Shown: positions 12,343-23,100 of the stretch, one piece after another
Layout of the letters: each line of letters opens with the position of its first letter
How positions within the stretch are numbered: position 1 is the stretch's first letter
Assembly (NCBI RefSeq): GCF_037975245.1
Contig: NC_092568.1
Location: 25,850,501-25,914,500, forward strand
Length of the DNA stretch: 64,000 nucleotides
From: Apostichopus japonicus
Lineage: Eukaryota; Echinodermata; Holothuroidea; Aspidochirotida; Stichopodidae
Direction of reading: 5' to 3'
Position numbers and translations under genes: made by a program
The notes under the pieces: model-generated
Seen by the model: the letters and a program-made list of their open reading frames with translations, nothing else
What the model was told of the DNA's origin: nothing
Database searches by the model: none

Positions 12343-15300
12343 ACCAGTACTGCATATGGAGAATTACTTACTGGTGAGCGACCAAACAGCTTGAGACATT
12401 TTGGCACACTTAGCACATGTGGAGTGAAATGGTCCAGTCTTGATTAGTAGCTGAACTCTGCTACACTGATTTTAGCCACAGTACTGAATGGGATCTGCGA
12501 TGGAAGTGAACTATCACAAAACAGAAGTAGAACCGGGAAAAGCAAAGAGTATTCAGGTCATTGGAAAACTACCTATGAATAATATGTGTGAGGAGCATCA
12601 TCTGTGTGTAAGGCATGGAAACGTGATGGAAAAAAGACTGCACAAATGCTGTGAGAGTATATATCAAGGACATGTATGCAAGCAGACCCTGGTTAAGATG
12701 TATGCATTGTTTTGAAAGATGGAATTTAAAAAATAAAAAAATGATTTGATAGATGGATGGATGGTTGGACGAACCTTCTATGAGTGTAACTTGTAAACGA
12801 TTTTTAACTATCGTTGGAGGCTCAGGTGTTATCAGATGTAAATATTGTGACATTTGCATCATCAAACGGTCGCTATTGACTCTTTAAGGGTTACCTCTCT
12901 TGTGATTGGTCAACTAGCCTGCCAGATGGTTCATCTCCTTGGTTAGTCTATGATCGATGATGGTTACTGTCTGTGATATTAGTGTCCGGGGAAGGGCTGA
13001 AGTATAGAGTCCTTCATACCAAATTATGACTTCCATATGGACTCTCAGGGAATTTTCATATTTCATGTTTATCAAATATTGTCTAGTAATGTACTCAATT
13101 TACAGCTAAATTTAATAGTTTTGAATTTTTGTGTGATAGAAACAACTCAAGTAGTGTTTCTATAGCATTGACTCATGTGGATTTGAAGCGTGGTTTATAC
13201 CTTACAAACATACTCAAGAGCAGAACTTGTGCTCTAAAGTTTGAAGTACTGTTGAATTAAAAGGACGGATAGGATAAGGAGAAAGGTAACACTCAGTCTA
13301 TAAGGTGACTGGTGAGGGTATAGAACAGTAGTGTTACATGGTTTGATGTGATATGTAAACCAAGAGGATTTTGTTGATGGAAAGTAGAAGTGGGCAGTCT
13401 GTCACTACAAAATTTAATTTGCAGTTTGTTGTAGTAGGTTTGAAGAAAGATGGATTTATTATAAAACCTTAAAATATATATTATACGTTTCGTTTATGCA
13501 GCCTCATAAGCTTTCAGGTAAGATATTTAGTTATCTCATAGATGGGGCTCAAGTTTTTATAAAATCACCTCTATACAGCAAAGAGATGTAGCTGAGACAA
13601 TAACAAAACTTATTGATGCTTTATCTCAGCGAGGTGAAAGAAAAATTACTGCAGCTTTGCAAATATTTTGATTGAGTTAGTAACAGTCACTTATATAGAG
13701 GTGGATTGAAACTTGCAGTGTAATAATTCTGCAGTTTCATTCTGCCCAATATCAGCCAATCACACTGAGGTTACTCATAAATGACAACCTAATGTCTTAT
13801 TATAATAATTAACATTCAGCAATAAATAGCAATGATATTCCAAATGTGTTTAATAACACAGTAGACTACTTACTTGTTTATGTTTGTATAGCAGTCTTGA
13901 GGTTTATGTTTAATTGTGTCCGAAGACTTCAATGATGTATGAATGAAAAAGACAGATGTTATGTGCTCAAATCAACAAGAGTGTACCATAGGATATAATC
14001 CAATGCCTGCCAAGTCTTTTGCAATTTGCAGTGCATCACAGAATTTGCTTGAGAACACAACATTTGCATAATTTCTTTCAATATGTGTGTTGTTGGGGCA
14101 GATGTCATAAATCTAGGGTAAATAGGTAATGAAACAAGTTATAAAGACAAACCTTGATTGTTTGCACATAGAAAGTGTCATCTGAGTTGGAGTTAATCCA
14201 AAGACACTATTAGCATTTTGTTAAGCGGATCTGAAATCCATGTCTAAATAAAAATGGTAATAATGTTGTTTTCTTTTGTACAGGAAGTTTCATATGTAGT
14301 TTCTTGAGGAAGTAAGTGCGACTGGAAATATGATCCTTTGCCTAAGTTTTTTTTTTTTTTTTTCGCACTATGTGCTTCCATTTCTAGAAGAAACAGAAAA
14401 CACTAAAATCCACTGCCAACTGAATGCTGCAAACAGCAGCTCGCCTAGCAAGGATCACATGTAGTGTTGGTTAACCCATCTTCATAATATGAAAAATAGC
14501 AACATTAGCATATATTATGTTAACTACTGCGATAAAACCCCACTGTACAGGACTTGAAAGGCATATTTTATTTGTGGGACGTTTCATCAAATTCAGTGGT
14601 CTTAAAAAGAAAAATAGGGTCTGTGTGTTTGTGAGGGGGTGGGAGGGAGAACATGTTCATGCCACCACACACAACACATGGAACATCACATACTTTTATT
14701 TCAGTTTGCAGTTTCTGGAAACTGTTTTTCCAGTGTACCATGATTTATAAGCTTGAATAAGAGGACCTGCATTTTAACAATCTACTAGATTACCAACAAC
14801 TTCTTCACTCTTTTTTTTCGAAACACTTATCAATTTACTCTTTCCTATACATTTCACTTTAAAAAGCCTGACCACTGCTGTACCTATATCTTTCATTGAT
14901 AAGGGATTACTTCAAGAAAGCTAAACATAGTTGTCCCTTTTTAGAAGGATATGCAATATTGTAGATTTAATTTTGCATGGCAAAGGTTACATTTTTCTAA
15001 TAAATTGTAAAACTAGTCGAGGTGTAAACTAGTAATGTGAGAAATAAACAAATGCCAGTCTTGGTATGCAATATGATGGAGTAATATTGGGGTAATGGTG
15101 GATGGGAGGGGAGAGAGGGAGGGAGGGAGGGGGAATTTGGCTGAGTAAGAAGAAGAAGAAGCAAGGTTACACATGAATGATGGTATATTTAGGTTATGAA
15201 ATGTTCACATTGTAAGATATTGTTTAATACATTTTCATTTCTTTTTTTCTTTTTCATTATTTTCATTTCATTGAAGTCATTTTTTCATGAGAATTACAAA

Positions 15301-15464
15301 CATTGAGAATGTTGAAAGAAGAACTAATAGAGAGGATCTGAAAATGTTATGCATTGTCTCTTTGGGGAAATTATTTTCTTTGTATTATTTCCACTAATAT
15401 ATGACTTGAATATCGCTAACATAATAGAAAGTGTAACCCGGGGATTATTAGCTACTTAGATATC
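12343..15464. other. 3' flank and intergenic DNA, no gene seen
   Basis: The first few hundred bases are probably 3' UTR of the BAZ1A-like gene. The rest is AT-rich with a T-run at about 14348-14363, a purine/G-rich tract at about 15093-15131 (runs of GGGAGGGAGGG) and a T-rich stretch near 15240-15270. The open frames here are short and show no family resemblance. Confidence 0.5.
12732..12737 (+). promoter_or_regulatory. Possible polyadenylation signal of the BAZ1A-like gene
   Basis: AATAAA lies about 390 bases after the stop codon, inside an A-rich stretch. It is the first canonical hexamer I noticed downstream, so it is a reasonable but unproven 3' end. Confidence 0.35.
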
Positions 15465-16390
15465 GCAAAATCGCCGTCAAGCATACTCAAAACCATTGAC
15501 ACTAAGAGGACAACCAACTCGGGCAAATCATTCCATTTATTCACACCCCTCTGAGAATTGAAGTTCTTACAAACATTTAATCTAGTGCAAGCTTTCTGCA
15601 ACTTAACCGCATGTGGCCATCTGAAAAAGTTAACTTTCCGTTGCTTGCAAGTGACGTTTTGTTCGCGTCGCTAAAAAATGCAGACAGTACAGTAACGAAA
15701 CGTGATACCTTGTTATCTTTAGCTGGACCTGAGATGTCCATCGCTGTATTGTTTGTACACTGTGCTGTGGGTATTGACCGCAGCTGTAGGCCTATGTACT
15801 GACTGTACACTAGTGTCTAATTACCGATGGTAGCAAGCTGTGTGTGTGTATTTTCTGGGATCGATGGTGGTGTCTAACACTTCTGTTACACCTCATTTGA
15901 AACTAGGTCAGATTACCGGCATTAGACGTTTCTTTTGGCGCGAGTCTTCACACCCTTTAAGACGATGAACTCTAGTGAATCCTACCCTTGAAAAATACCC
16001 TCATAAACCCACTAAATGCTTAATCATCAATACAAAGGAAAATCTTGCTTGAATCAAATGCCCTCGGAATTTTTTGACTACAGGTTGATGAGATATGAGA
16101 ATCCGGAGCCTCTCATGATAGCAAATATCCTTCGATGAGTGAATTGTCCTAGTAGTACATCATTGAACCTTTTTCAAAGCTTCTTCTTTGTAAGGATTCC
16201 AAACCTGAAAACAGTATTTTCAAGATGAGGCCGTTCCAACTGCTTATACAATCTAACACCAATTTCTAATTGTATCTCAAAGAAAGGGGACGTTTGCAAA
16301 GAAACGTAAGTTATAATCTTTGACCGTTTCATACCATTTGGCCTTTTCCAGAAGTTGAAAACTGGCCACATCATTAAGATAAGCAAAATG
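15465..16390 (-). mobile_element. Decayed LINE fragment (reverse transcriptase C-terminal region), reverse strand
   Basis: Reverse-strand translation of about 16174-16386 contains VRLYKQLERPHLENTV, matching the VRLYKQSVRPHLEYAV motif of the better-preserved LINE copy at 17007. About 15470-15620 in reverse gives KLQKACTRLNVCKNF and KWNDLPELVV, matching the C-terminal block of the same family (NEWNSLPEKVV). Stops and frameshifts break the reading frame, and about 500 bases between the blocks match less clearly. This is an old non-LTR retrotransposon remnant, of CR1/L2 type by its motifs. Confidence 0.6.
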
Positions 16391-16923
16391 CTTCCCAGGG
16401 AAAGTAAATAAACACTGACAAGGCCAAAGCTGACCCGATCATATTGTGAATAACTGAAACTGATCGAAGTGGATGCTGCATCGAAAAATGTTCACAAAAT
16501 AATACTGTTTTAAGTAGATCGTCTTTGTTTACTTGTGAACAGATTTGGGAGAGTTACTTTTTGTCTAGCCTGGGTTCTTTGTGTTGAAGCAGTGGAGGTG
16601 CTGATGATGATACAGGTGAGATTTGTCAGTCAACATCAAGATACGTGCAGTTAGAACATATACCCTGTTGTAAACCAACCCCACAGCGAATGGACTGCAA
16701 CATAAGATTTATGTGGTGTTTGGTAGGCGACAGTTTTAACACTAACAGAAATTTTAACAAATGTGTGAATTGTTGAAAATCAACTGTTTTTTAAGTCCCG
16801 TAAGATTGGTTATATTGCCAAACCGTCAGCTACTGTAACTGTAAGCGTACGGTAATGTAGCAAATTTATTCCTTTGACAATGCAAGACTTTGAAATGTTT
16901 CTAACATATCATGAAGATAGCTC

Positions 16924-16995
16924 TCCCATATGGTCTAGTGGTTAGGATCCGGCGCTTTCACCGCCGTGGCCCGGGTTCGATTCCCGGTATGGGAA
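16924..16995 (+). tRNA. tRNA-Glu: tRNA-Glu (anticodon UUC)
   Basis: The 72-nt cloverleaf is complete. The acceptor stem TCCCATA/TATGGGA (16924-16930 and 16988-16994) is perfect. An A box-like TGGTCTAGTGG and B box GGTTCGATTCC are present. The anticodon stem CGGCG/CGCCG (16950-16954 and 16962-16966) encloses the loop CTTTCAC with anticodon TTC at 16957-16959. The T arm is CCGGG/CCCGG. No intron and no mismatch in the stems that I checked. A T7 run follows at once. The structure is intact enough to be functional, although the join to LINE sequence leaves open a retrocopy origin. Confidence 0.93.
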
Positions 16996-16999
16996 CATA

Positions 17000-17006
17000 T
17001 TTTTTT
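17000..17006 (+). terminator. RNA polymerase III terminator of tRNA-Glu
   Basis: A run of seven T residues begins five bases after the tRNA 3' end, as expected for a Pol III transcription stop. Confidence 0.75.
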
Positions 17007-17416
17007 GACTCGTCTCTGCAACCTTCTAAACAATGTCTCGAAGCTGCTAAAAGAGGTAATAGGGTTTTAGGTATGATCAAGAGGAACTTCAGTTTTCTGA
17101 AAGAGGACATCGTAGTTAGGCTTTATAAGCAGTCGGTTAGGCCTCATCTGGAATATGCTGTGCAGGCTTGGAACCCATATTTTGCTAAGGATAAGGAAGT
17201 ACTTGAAAAGGTCCAGATGAGGGCTACTATAGGATGATTAGTTCCTTAAAGAGTGTTCCTTATTACAGGCGGTTACAACTGTTGAATCTCACCACACTGG
17301 AGCTAATTCGGAGGTTACATGGGGACTTGATTCAGGTTTTTAAGATTGTGTATGGTTTTGACAATTTACCCTTTACCACATTTGCATGTTTGCTAACAGT
17401 AGTTGTACCAGAGGTC

Positions 17417-18637
17417 CATGGGCGGTGATCCGTACTTCCGAGTGGGGGGGATATGACCTTGTTGACTATCTAAGCGTAGCGCCACCATGAGTTGGCGCGA
17501 AGCGTACAAGAAAATTTTGGGATTTACAAACCCTCTAGATGGCCGGAAACGGCACTTGCCGAGGTTTCCAAGCGGCATATACCCAACTTTAAAATAGGGA
17601 TTTCATGTCCGAAATATCTCATAAGCAGGATCCAAAATACTTTTTTTTTAATTTCGGGTGTTATTTTGGGAAAATTGCCCCTGTCAATCTTGTTTCAGGC
17701 GCTAGGTTAGAATGTTCGAGAGCTCTTTATATTATTCGATGAAGAAAATGGCCTCATGCAGGCTGTTATAGGCCTATACACTTGCAATACACAATTACAC
17801 ATAGTTACATTCCTAGGTACCGATTGCTAGGGCATCCAGGTGAAACGTACGTGTATTAACAGGGGCGTCGGAAGCTATTTTTGATTGGTACGGAAGATCA
17901 GAGTGTAGCCATCTACCATAATTATCGGGGGGGTGGGGGACGTTTGGAAGGTCAAACTACGCTACGCGCCACCATTGGTTGGCGCGTAGCGTATTGGAGA
18001 AAATTTTGAAAAAATGCCTCCCAGATTGCAGGAAATGGCACTTCCCGAGCTTTTCTTCTGTGCATTCTCCCTTGTCTGTTTTTGTGCCCGATTAATCTTC
18101 TGAAACACATTTTGAAGTATGTTTTCATTTTGGTTCTTTATTTTTTTGCCTTTTTTTCTTCTTAGTGCTACTTTTTTCTCCTTTTTTTTTTGCGCCGTGA
18201 ATATTGGTCCGGCGAACCGCTCCGACGCCCCTAATTAAGCATTACCCTGGTAACATGAGATTCTCAGCTGTTCGAGGGAACATGTACGTGTGTAGGCCTA
18301 CTATAGGGCCTATATGAATACTATGAGGGTGCATATATGTACTATATCAATACCGTGGGCGCAATAATACATTTTGTTGTTATAGGGCCAATGAAGCCTA
18401 CAGTCAACTATTCTTGCTTTATAAAGACGGTTTATTTGAAAAGATCGCACTGCGTTTATGGTATAGGCGAGAAATGAAGCTAAAGAGAGCCGTACATTCG
18501 CGATGATGCATAAATGAAGGCATGAAAATATTCTTATTCCTGGCATTTGGTGGGGGGGATATGGTGTATTACATCCCCTCCACCCATTTTCATGGGGGGA
18601 TATATCCCCCCATCCCCCCCCAGGATCGCCGCCCATG
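17417..18637. mobile_element. hAT-like nonautonomous transposon inserted in the LINE
   Basis: Terminal inverted repeats are CATGGGCGGTGATCC (17417-17431) and GGATCGCCGCCCATG (18623-18637), with one mismatch. An 8-bp target duplication CAGAGGTC flanks it at 17409-17416 and 18638-18645. Removing the element rejoins the LINE reading. The 8-bp duplication and CA...TG ends suit the hAT superfamily. The interior has a hairpin with GCGTAGCGCCA-type arms near 17475-17505, G- and C-rich ends, a nested element at 17860-18233, and no transposase frame. Confidence 0.8.
17860..18233. mobile_element. Nested MITE related to its host element
   Basis: The ends are CAGGGGCGTCGGAAGC (17860 onward) and GCTCCGACGCCCCT (to about 18232). 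ATTAA occurs on both sides (17855-17859 and 18234-18238) as a possible short or decayed duplication. A perfect 14-bp hairpin TACGCTACGCGCCA/TGGCGCGTAGCGTA (17958-17971 and 17980-17993) sits inside and is followed by GAAAATTTTG. The same hairpin-plus-tail arrangement occurs in the surrounding element near 17475-17515, so the two are relatives, one inserted in the other. Confidence 0.6.
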
Positions 18638-19376
18638 CAGAGGTCATAGTCTTAAACTCCAAAAGTCACATAGTAGGATTAATATTCGGCATAACTTTTT
18701 ATCTAATAGGGTTGTGAACGAGTGGAACAGTTTGCCTGAGAAAGTTGTACTTGCAAGTAGTGTCAATGGGTTTAAGAATGCTTTGGACAAGCACTTTAAG
18801 CATTGGGTCTAGGTGTTTGTGTCTTCAGTTTTTTTCTCTCTCTATATGGTCCTTGATGGGGACTTAAGTGTCCCTCCTGATCCTTTTTTCTACTAAACTA
18901 AACTAAACTAAGTTGCATGAAGGAAATCATTGCTCATACGCGGTCATGTATATAATTGTTATTTTTTGTACATCTCAGCTTAAAGATCTGCTTTATTGGC
19001 TCCAATTTTAGCCGCACAAGGCTATAGCTAGGAAAGTTTGGTGATTATGTAATCGACCTGCCATGGTCGTAAATGGACCTCATACTCAACAATTAGCCTG
19101 CATATACTGTAGCTTCTTAATTCCATAAGGCTCTTTGTGTAAACACTGTGTGAAAATTAGTTCATGTCTACAGTGTAGTATGAATCATATACACAAAGAC
19201 CCTCATACAAGAACAAATATGTGGCAGGTGTTGCAGACTAATTGGTAAAGAGAGGTCATTTTTTGTAATCTCAAGAAACATTTTATGATGGCGTGCTATA
19301 GTCTACACAGCAGACCTTTAAGGATGTAGCCTTATCTACATACTGTACAGTACCAGCATGTACTGTACAGTATGAG

Positions 19377-20019
19377 GGTGTTACTAAAACGAATGACAAT
19401 TGCGTTACACATAACGAATGATAATATGTTGTACACACTAAAAAATTGCGTTGACTAAAACGAATGACAGTAATGACAGCACAGACATTTGCTTCAACCG
19501 GATATCACAGTTCAGACTTCCTGGGTATCTAGATCTAGTAAAGTATGGACAAGATAAAAACACACCTTACAGTAAGCGAAATTGTAAGTTTGATTTTAAA
19601 AAGTAAATTTAACGTCATTTTTCTGATATTAATTGTTAGAAACTAACGATACTATAATCTTGAAACGGCTTCAGTTATCTTTCTTTATAAATCTACAGAG
19701 GTAAAAAGCACAGCACTCAAGCGCATTCCCACACAAAAACTTTCCCTGTGGTTTCTATCCGTAAATAACACGAAAACCCTGCTACTGTACCACGTAACAT
19801 GCGATTTTCTCAAATTTCCTCAAATCATTTTTGCGCAGGAAACCAATAACCGCATTTACTCCACTCCGTTGATCATTCTATCTCCTCTCAACACTGTCAT
19901 TCGTTGTCATTCGTTGTCATTCGCTGTCATTCGCTGTCATTCGCAAATGATAATTAACCCGGCCTGTACAAAGTCAATTGTCATTCGGTCATTCGCTGTC
20001 ATTCGTTTTAGTTTGTCCC
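19377..20019 (+). mobile_element. Mutator-like nonautonomous element, copy 1
   Basis: The ends share ACTAAAACGAATGACA in inverted orientation. The 9-bp direct repeat CAGTATGAG flanks it (19368-19376 and 20020-20028). Five tandem copies of TGTCATTCGY lie at 19895-19944, with further single copies near both ends, as subterminal transposase-binding arrays often look. There is no transposase frame. The same element lies inverted at 53578-54257, also with a 9-bp duplication; 9 bp is the mark of Mutator-type transposition. It sits in the 5' flank of the zinc-finger gene. Confidence 0.75.
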
Positions 20020-20196
20020 CAGTATGAGTAGAGGAATAACTTATATATCCTCCACAAAACATCAATTAAGTGTGTCTAATTATATCTAAGTTTACTTTGG
20101 TTTCTGTACGTAATTAATACTACTTAACTTTGCTCGTTTGTCTTTAGCAGATCGATACAGCAGTATTTTCACAATTAACCAATTACATAAATTGAG

Positions 20197-23100
20197 ATGG
20201 ATCTGGCTGGTGAAGATACTAACAAGACCAAAGATGAAAACCTAGACAGCAGCTCAGCTGATGGTAACTATAGATACTATAAAGAATTCTACAATTTTGC
20301 CATTTCAAACTTGGTGAATCTTGCATGAGCAGAAATGTTGGTGGTGGATCATATTTGTGTCAACTTTAGACTTATTGAATTAACACGTGTTCAGAATATC
20401 AGAAACTGTTTGGTTATTAACTTATTGTGAAGTACAGTAAGATAACATCAAATTTTTGGTTTCGATGATAATTGTAACCTTTGCATTCATGATTGCGTAA
20501 GGGTGCGTGTGTGTGTGTGTGCGTTTGTGATGCCCAGCTTTTAAACACGATATCTCAAGAAGGGAAGGTCAGACCAATTTTTTATATAGTGTGTAGAAGT
20601 ACCACATTAAGTACAAAAAGCCTAATGTTTTGGTGGAAGTCAAATGTCATTTGGGGTCATCAGAGGTTAAATTGTGAAAACCTTGTTAACATGATATCTC
20701 AATATTGGAAGTTTGGGCAGCTCTCACACTTGGCATGAAGGTGTACAACGTTGATTAAAAGAAGCCTATTGATTTTGGTGGAGGTCAAAGGTCATTTGGG
20801 GACAACATGTCAAAGATTGAAAGGCTTGTAAACGTTATATTGCAAGAAGGGAACGTTGGATATATCTCATATTTGGTTTGTAGATGTACCATATCAAAGT
20901 TAAGGAGCCTATTATCGCTTTGGTGGAGGACAAAGATCATTTGAAGTCAACAAACGCCAAACATTTACTTCACTCCCCTCTTACTTGTCTCTATACACTA
21001 ACACACCTTCCTAAACATAATATCGCAAGTGAAATATAGTAAATCTTATTTGACTTATGATTGCAAATGTGTGACTCTCTTTCTTCCATTTCTTCATTTT
21101 TCTGTTGCTATTTTTTAATTACCCCCCCCCACCCCACCCCAAAAAATATGATAAGAATAATAAAATAAGTAAATAAATAGAAGAGACACAAATTCAGTTG
21201 TGGCAAATTGCATGGTTACTGTTTGAAACTGACATTTGTTATTTTTTCTTCATCAGAAGTTTTTATCAAGGTCGAGATTGGTGAGGATGATGACAGTGAA
21301 GTAAATACACAGAAAGAAACAGGTTTGTGGATATTAAGTTGTGGATGGCTACGAATGGGAAGAAAAGGGGAAGTTAATTGCCAGATAAAAAACTATGTAT
21401 TTTACTGAGAATGTCTAAAGAAAATGTGTTTTAAGTTTATGATAATGTATATATAATTTACCTGCTCCATAGCATGTAACTGTTGCTGAGATAAAAATAA
21501 TAGAATAATAGAAGCAAGTTTGAAAGACTCAGTCCATTTAAAGCATCTCAGATTAATTTTCATATCAGTGATTTTGACAAGTTTATGAAAGAATTGACTT
21601 CCCTGATGTTAAAAAAAGGCCTTGTGCTAGCTGTTAGTTTTGGTGCAGATGAAATGTTAGTCTTTCAAATGGCTAATTTTTGTTTTTCAGCAATTCGATA
21701 TTTCTGGTGGTCCAGATGATCTTTAACACACAATATTTGGTTAGATATTGTATAAATGTCACAACTCACAAAATATTTAAAACTTCAGAAAGTCTGGACA
21801 TATTAGTGTAAACCTATGACACTATTTATAGAATATGGACCTAGTCTAGCCTTTGCATGAAAGAAGGACTGAAAACCAATATTGTCATTCACAGTTGAGA
21901 GAAATTACTGAATAAATGTGCCTTTTGTAGAAACTTTGGGTAATCTGGTGCGAGTGAATTATAAATTGAGATAACAGGCAATCAGCTGTTTGTAAAACCT
22001 TGAGTGAATGTTGTGCTTAAGAGTGAATTATGTTCTGATAACAGTCAACCAGCTATTTGTAAAACCTTGAGTGAATCTGGTGCTTAAGAGTGAATTATAA
22101 AATTCAGAGAACAGGCAACAAGCTGCTCTACCAGAAAAGATGCATTTTAAGACTGGAAGAGCTGTTCCCTTCAAGTAAACATAGAACACAGTTATACTTA
22201 AAGCTTGACATGCTCTCAGTAAATGCTTTTTTTAATGTTTTCTAATATTTATCACAGGGGGAGGAATTGATCAAGCCCCGGTACAAGTTTCTTCTGCTAT
22301 TGATCACAGATTGTCCATACATCATCCTGAAAGTGAAAGGATCACAGGGACAGAGAGTGCAATAAAGATGAACCACACGTTACCAAAGTCCTCTTTGAGG
22401 GGCGATGAGAATCTCACACTGGTTCCTGCGGGGTTTGTTGGAGTCGTTAATCATGACGAGGAAGCTGCCGATGTCACTCATACGGCAATGTGTGAAAGTA
22501 CAGATGAATATTGCACCATCTCTTTTCCTGATGAACTCGATCAGTCTGAGAACAGGCATTACAGCTCTTTGAAAGATGAAACAAATTTGAACGCTCAAAT
22601 CCTTGAGACTAATGATGACTCGTGCCAAGGTGACATTCCATTAGAATGTCAATACTGCAGCAAGGTCATGTTAAAGCAGAGTGCATTGCTAGTACATGAA
22701 AGAACCCACACAGGAGAAAAGCCTTACCTTTGCAAGTTTTGTGACAAAGTCTTTGCCTATTCTGGCACTTTGAAGACCCATGAGAGCTTGCATACTGGCC
22801 AAAGACCGCATCAGTGCAAACTCTGTGGTAAAACGTTCAACAGGCCCAGTCTCTTGAAAGCCCACGAAAAACTGCACTCTGGCGAGGAAGCCTACGAATG
22901 CAAGCAATGTCCGAAAGCTTTCAATACCTACAGCCGGTTGAAGACACACCAGACGACACATTTGAGTGAGAAACCTTTTCAGTGCAGCTTCTGCGAGAAG
23001 ACTTTCAACACGGCCCATTGTACCAAGAATCATGAGAGAATCCACACAGGTGAAAAGCCGTATCATTGTCCATATTGCACCAGAACGTTTTCTCGAGTTT

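Larger units (their letters stand above)
17007..18912 (+). mobile_element. 5'-truncated LINE (CR1/L2-like) 3' end, interrupted by a DNA transposon
   Basis: From 17007 the frame reads as the late reverse-transcriptase region: CLEAAKRGNRVLGMIKRNF, then VRLYKQSVRPHLEYAVQAWN. A frameshift near 17225 leads to SVPYYRRLQLLNLTTLE and LIQVFKIVYGF. The coding sequence is broken at 17417-18637 by an inserted element, then resumes as GHSLKLQKSHSRINIRHNF and VVNEWNSLPEKVV to a stop near 18812. The 3' end carries ACTAA-type repeats (about 18889-18911), the sort of short tail that CR1-like elements end with. The 5' edge abuts the tRNA-Glu terminator. The copy is dead through truncation, frameshift and insertion. 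Confidence 0.75.
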
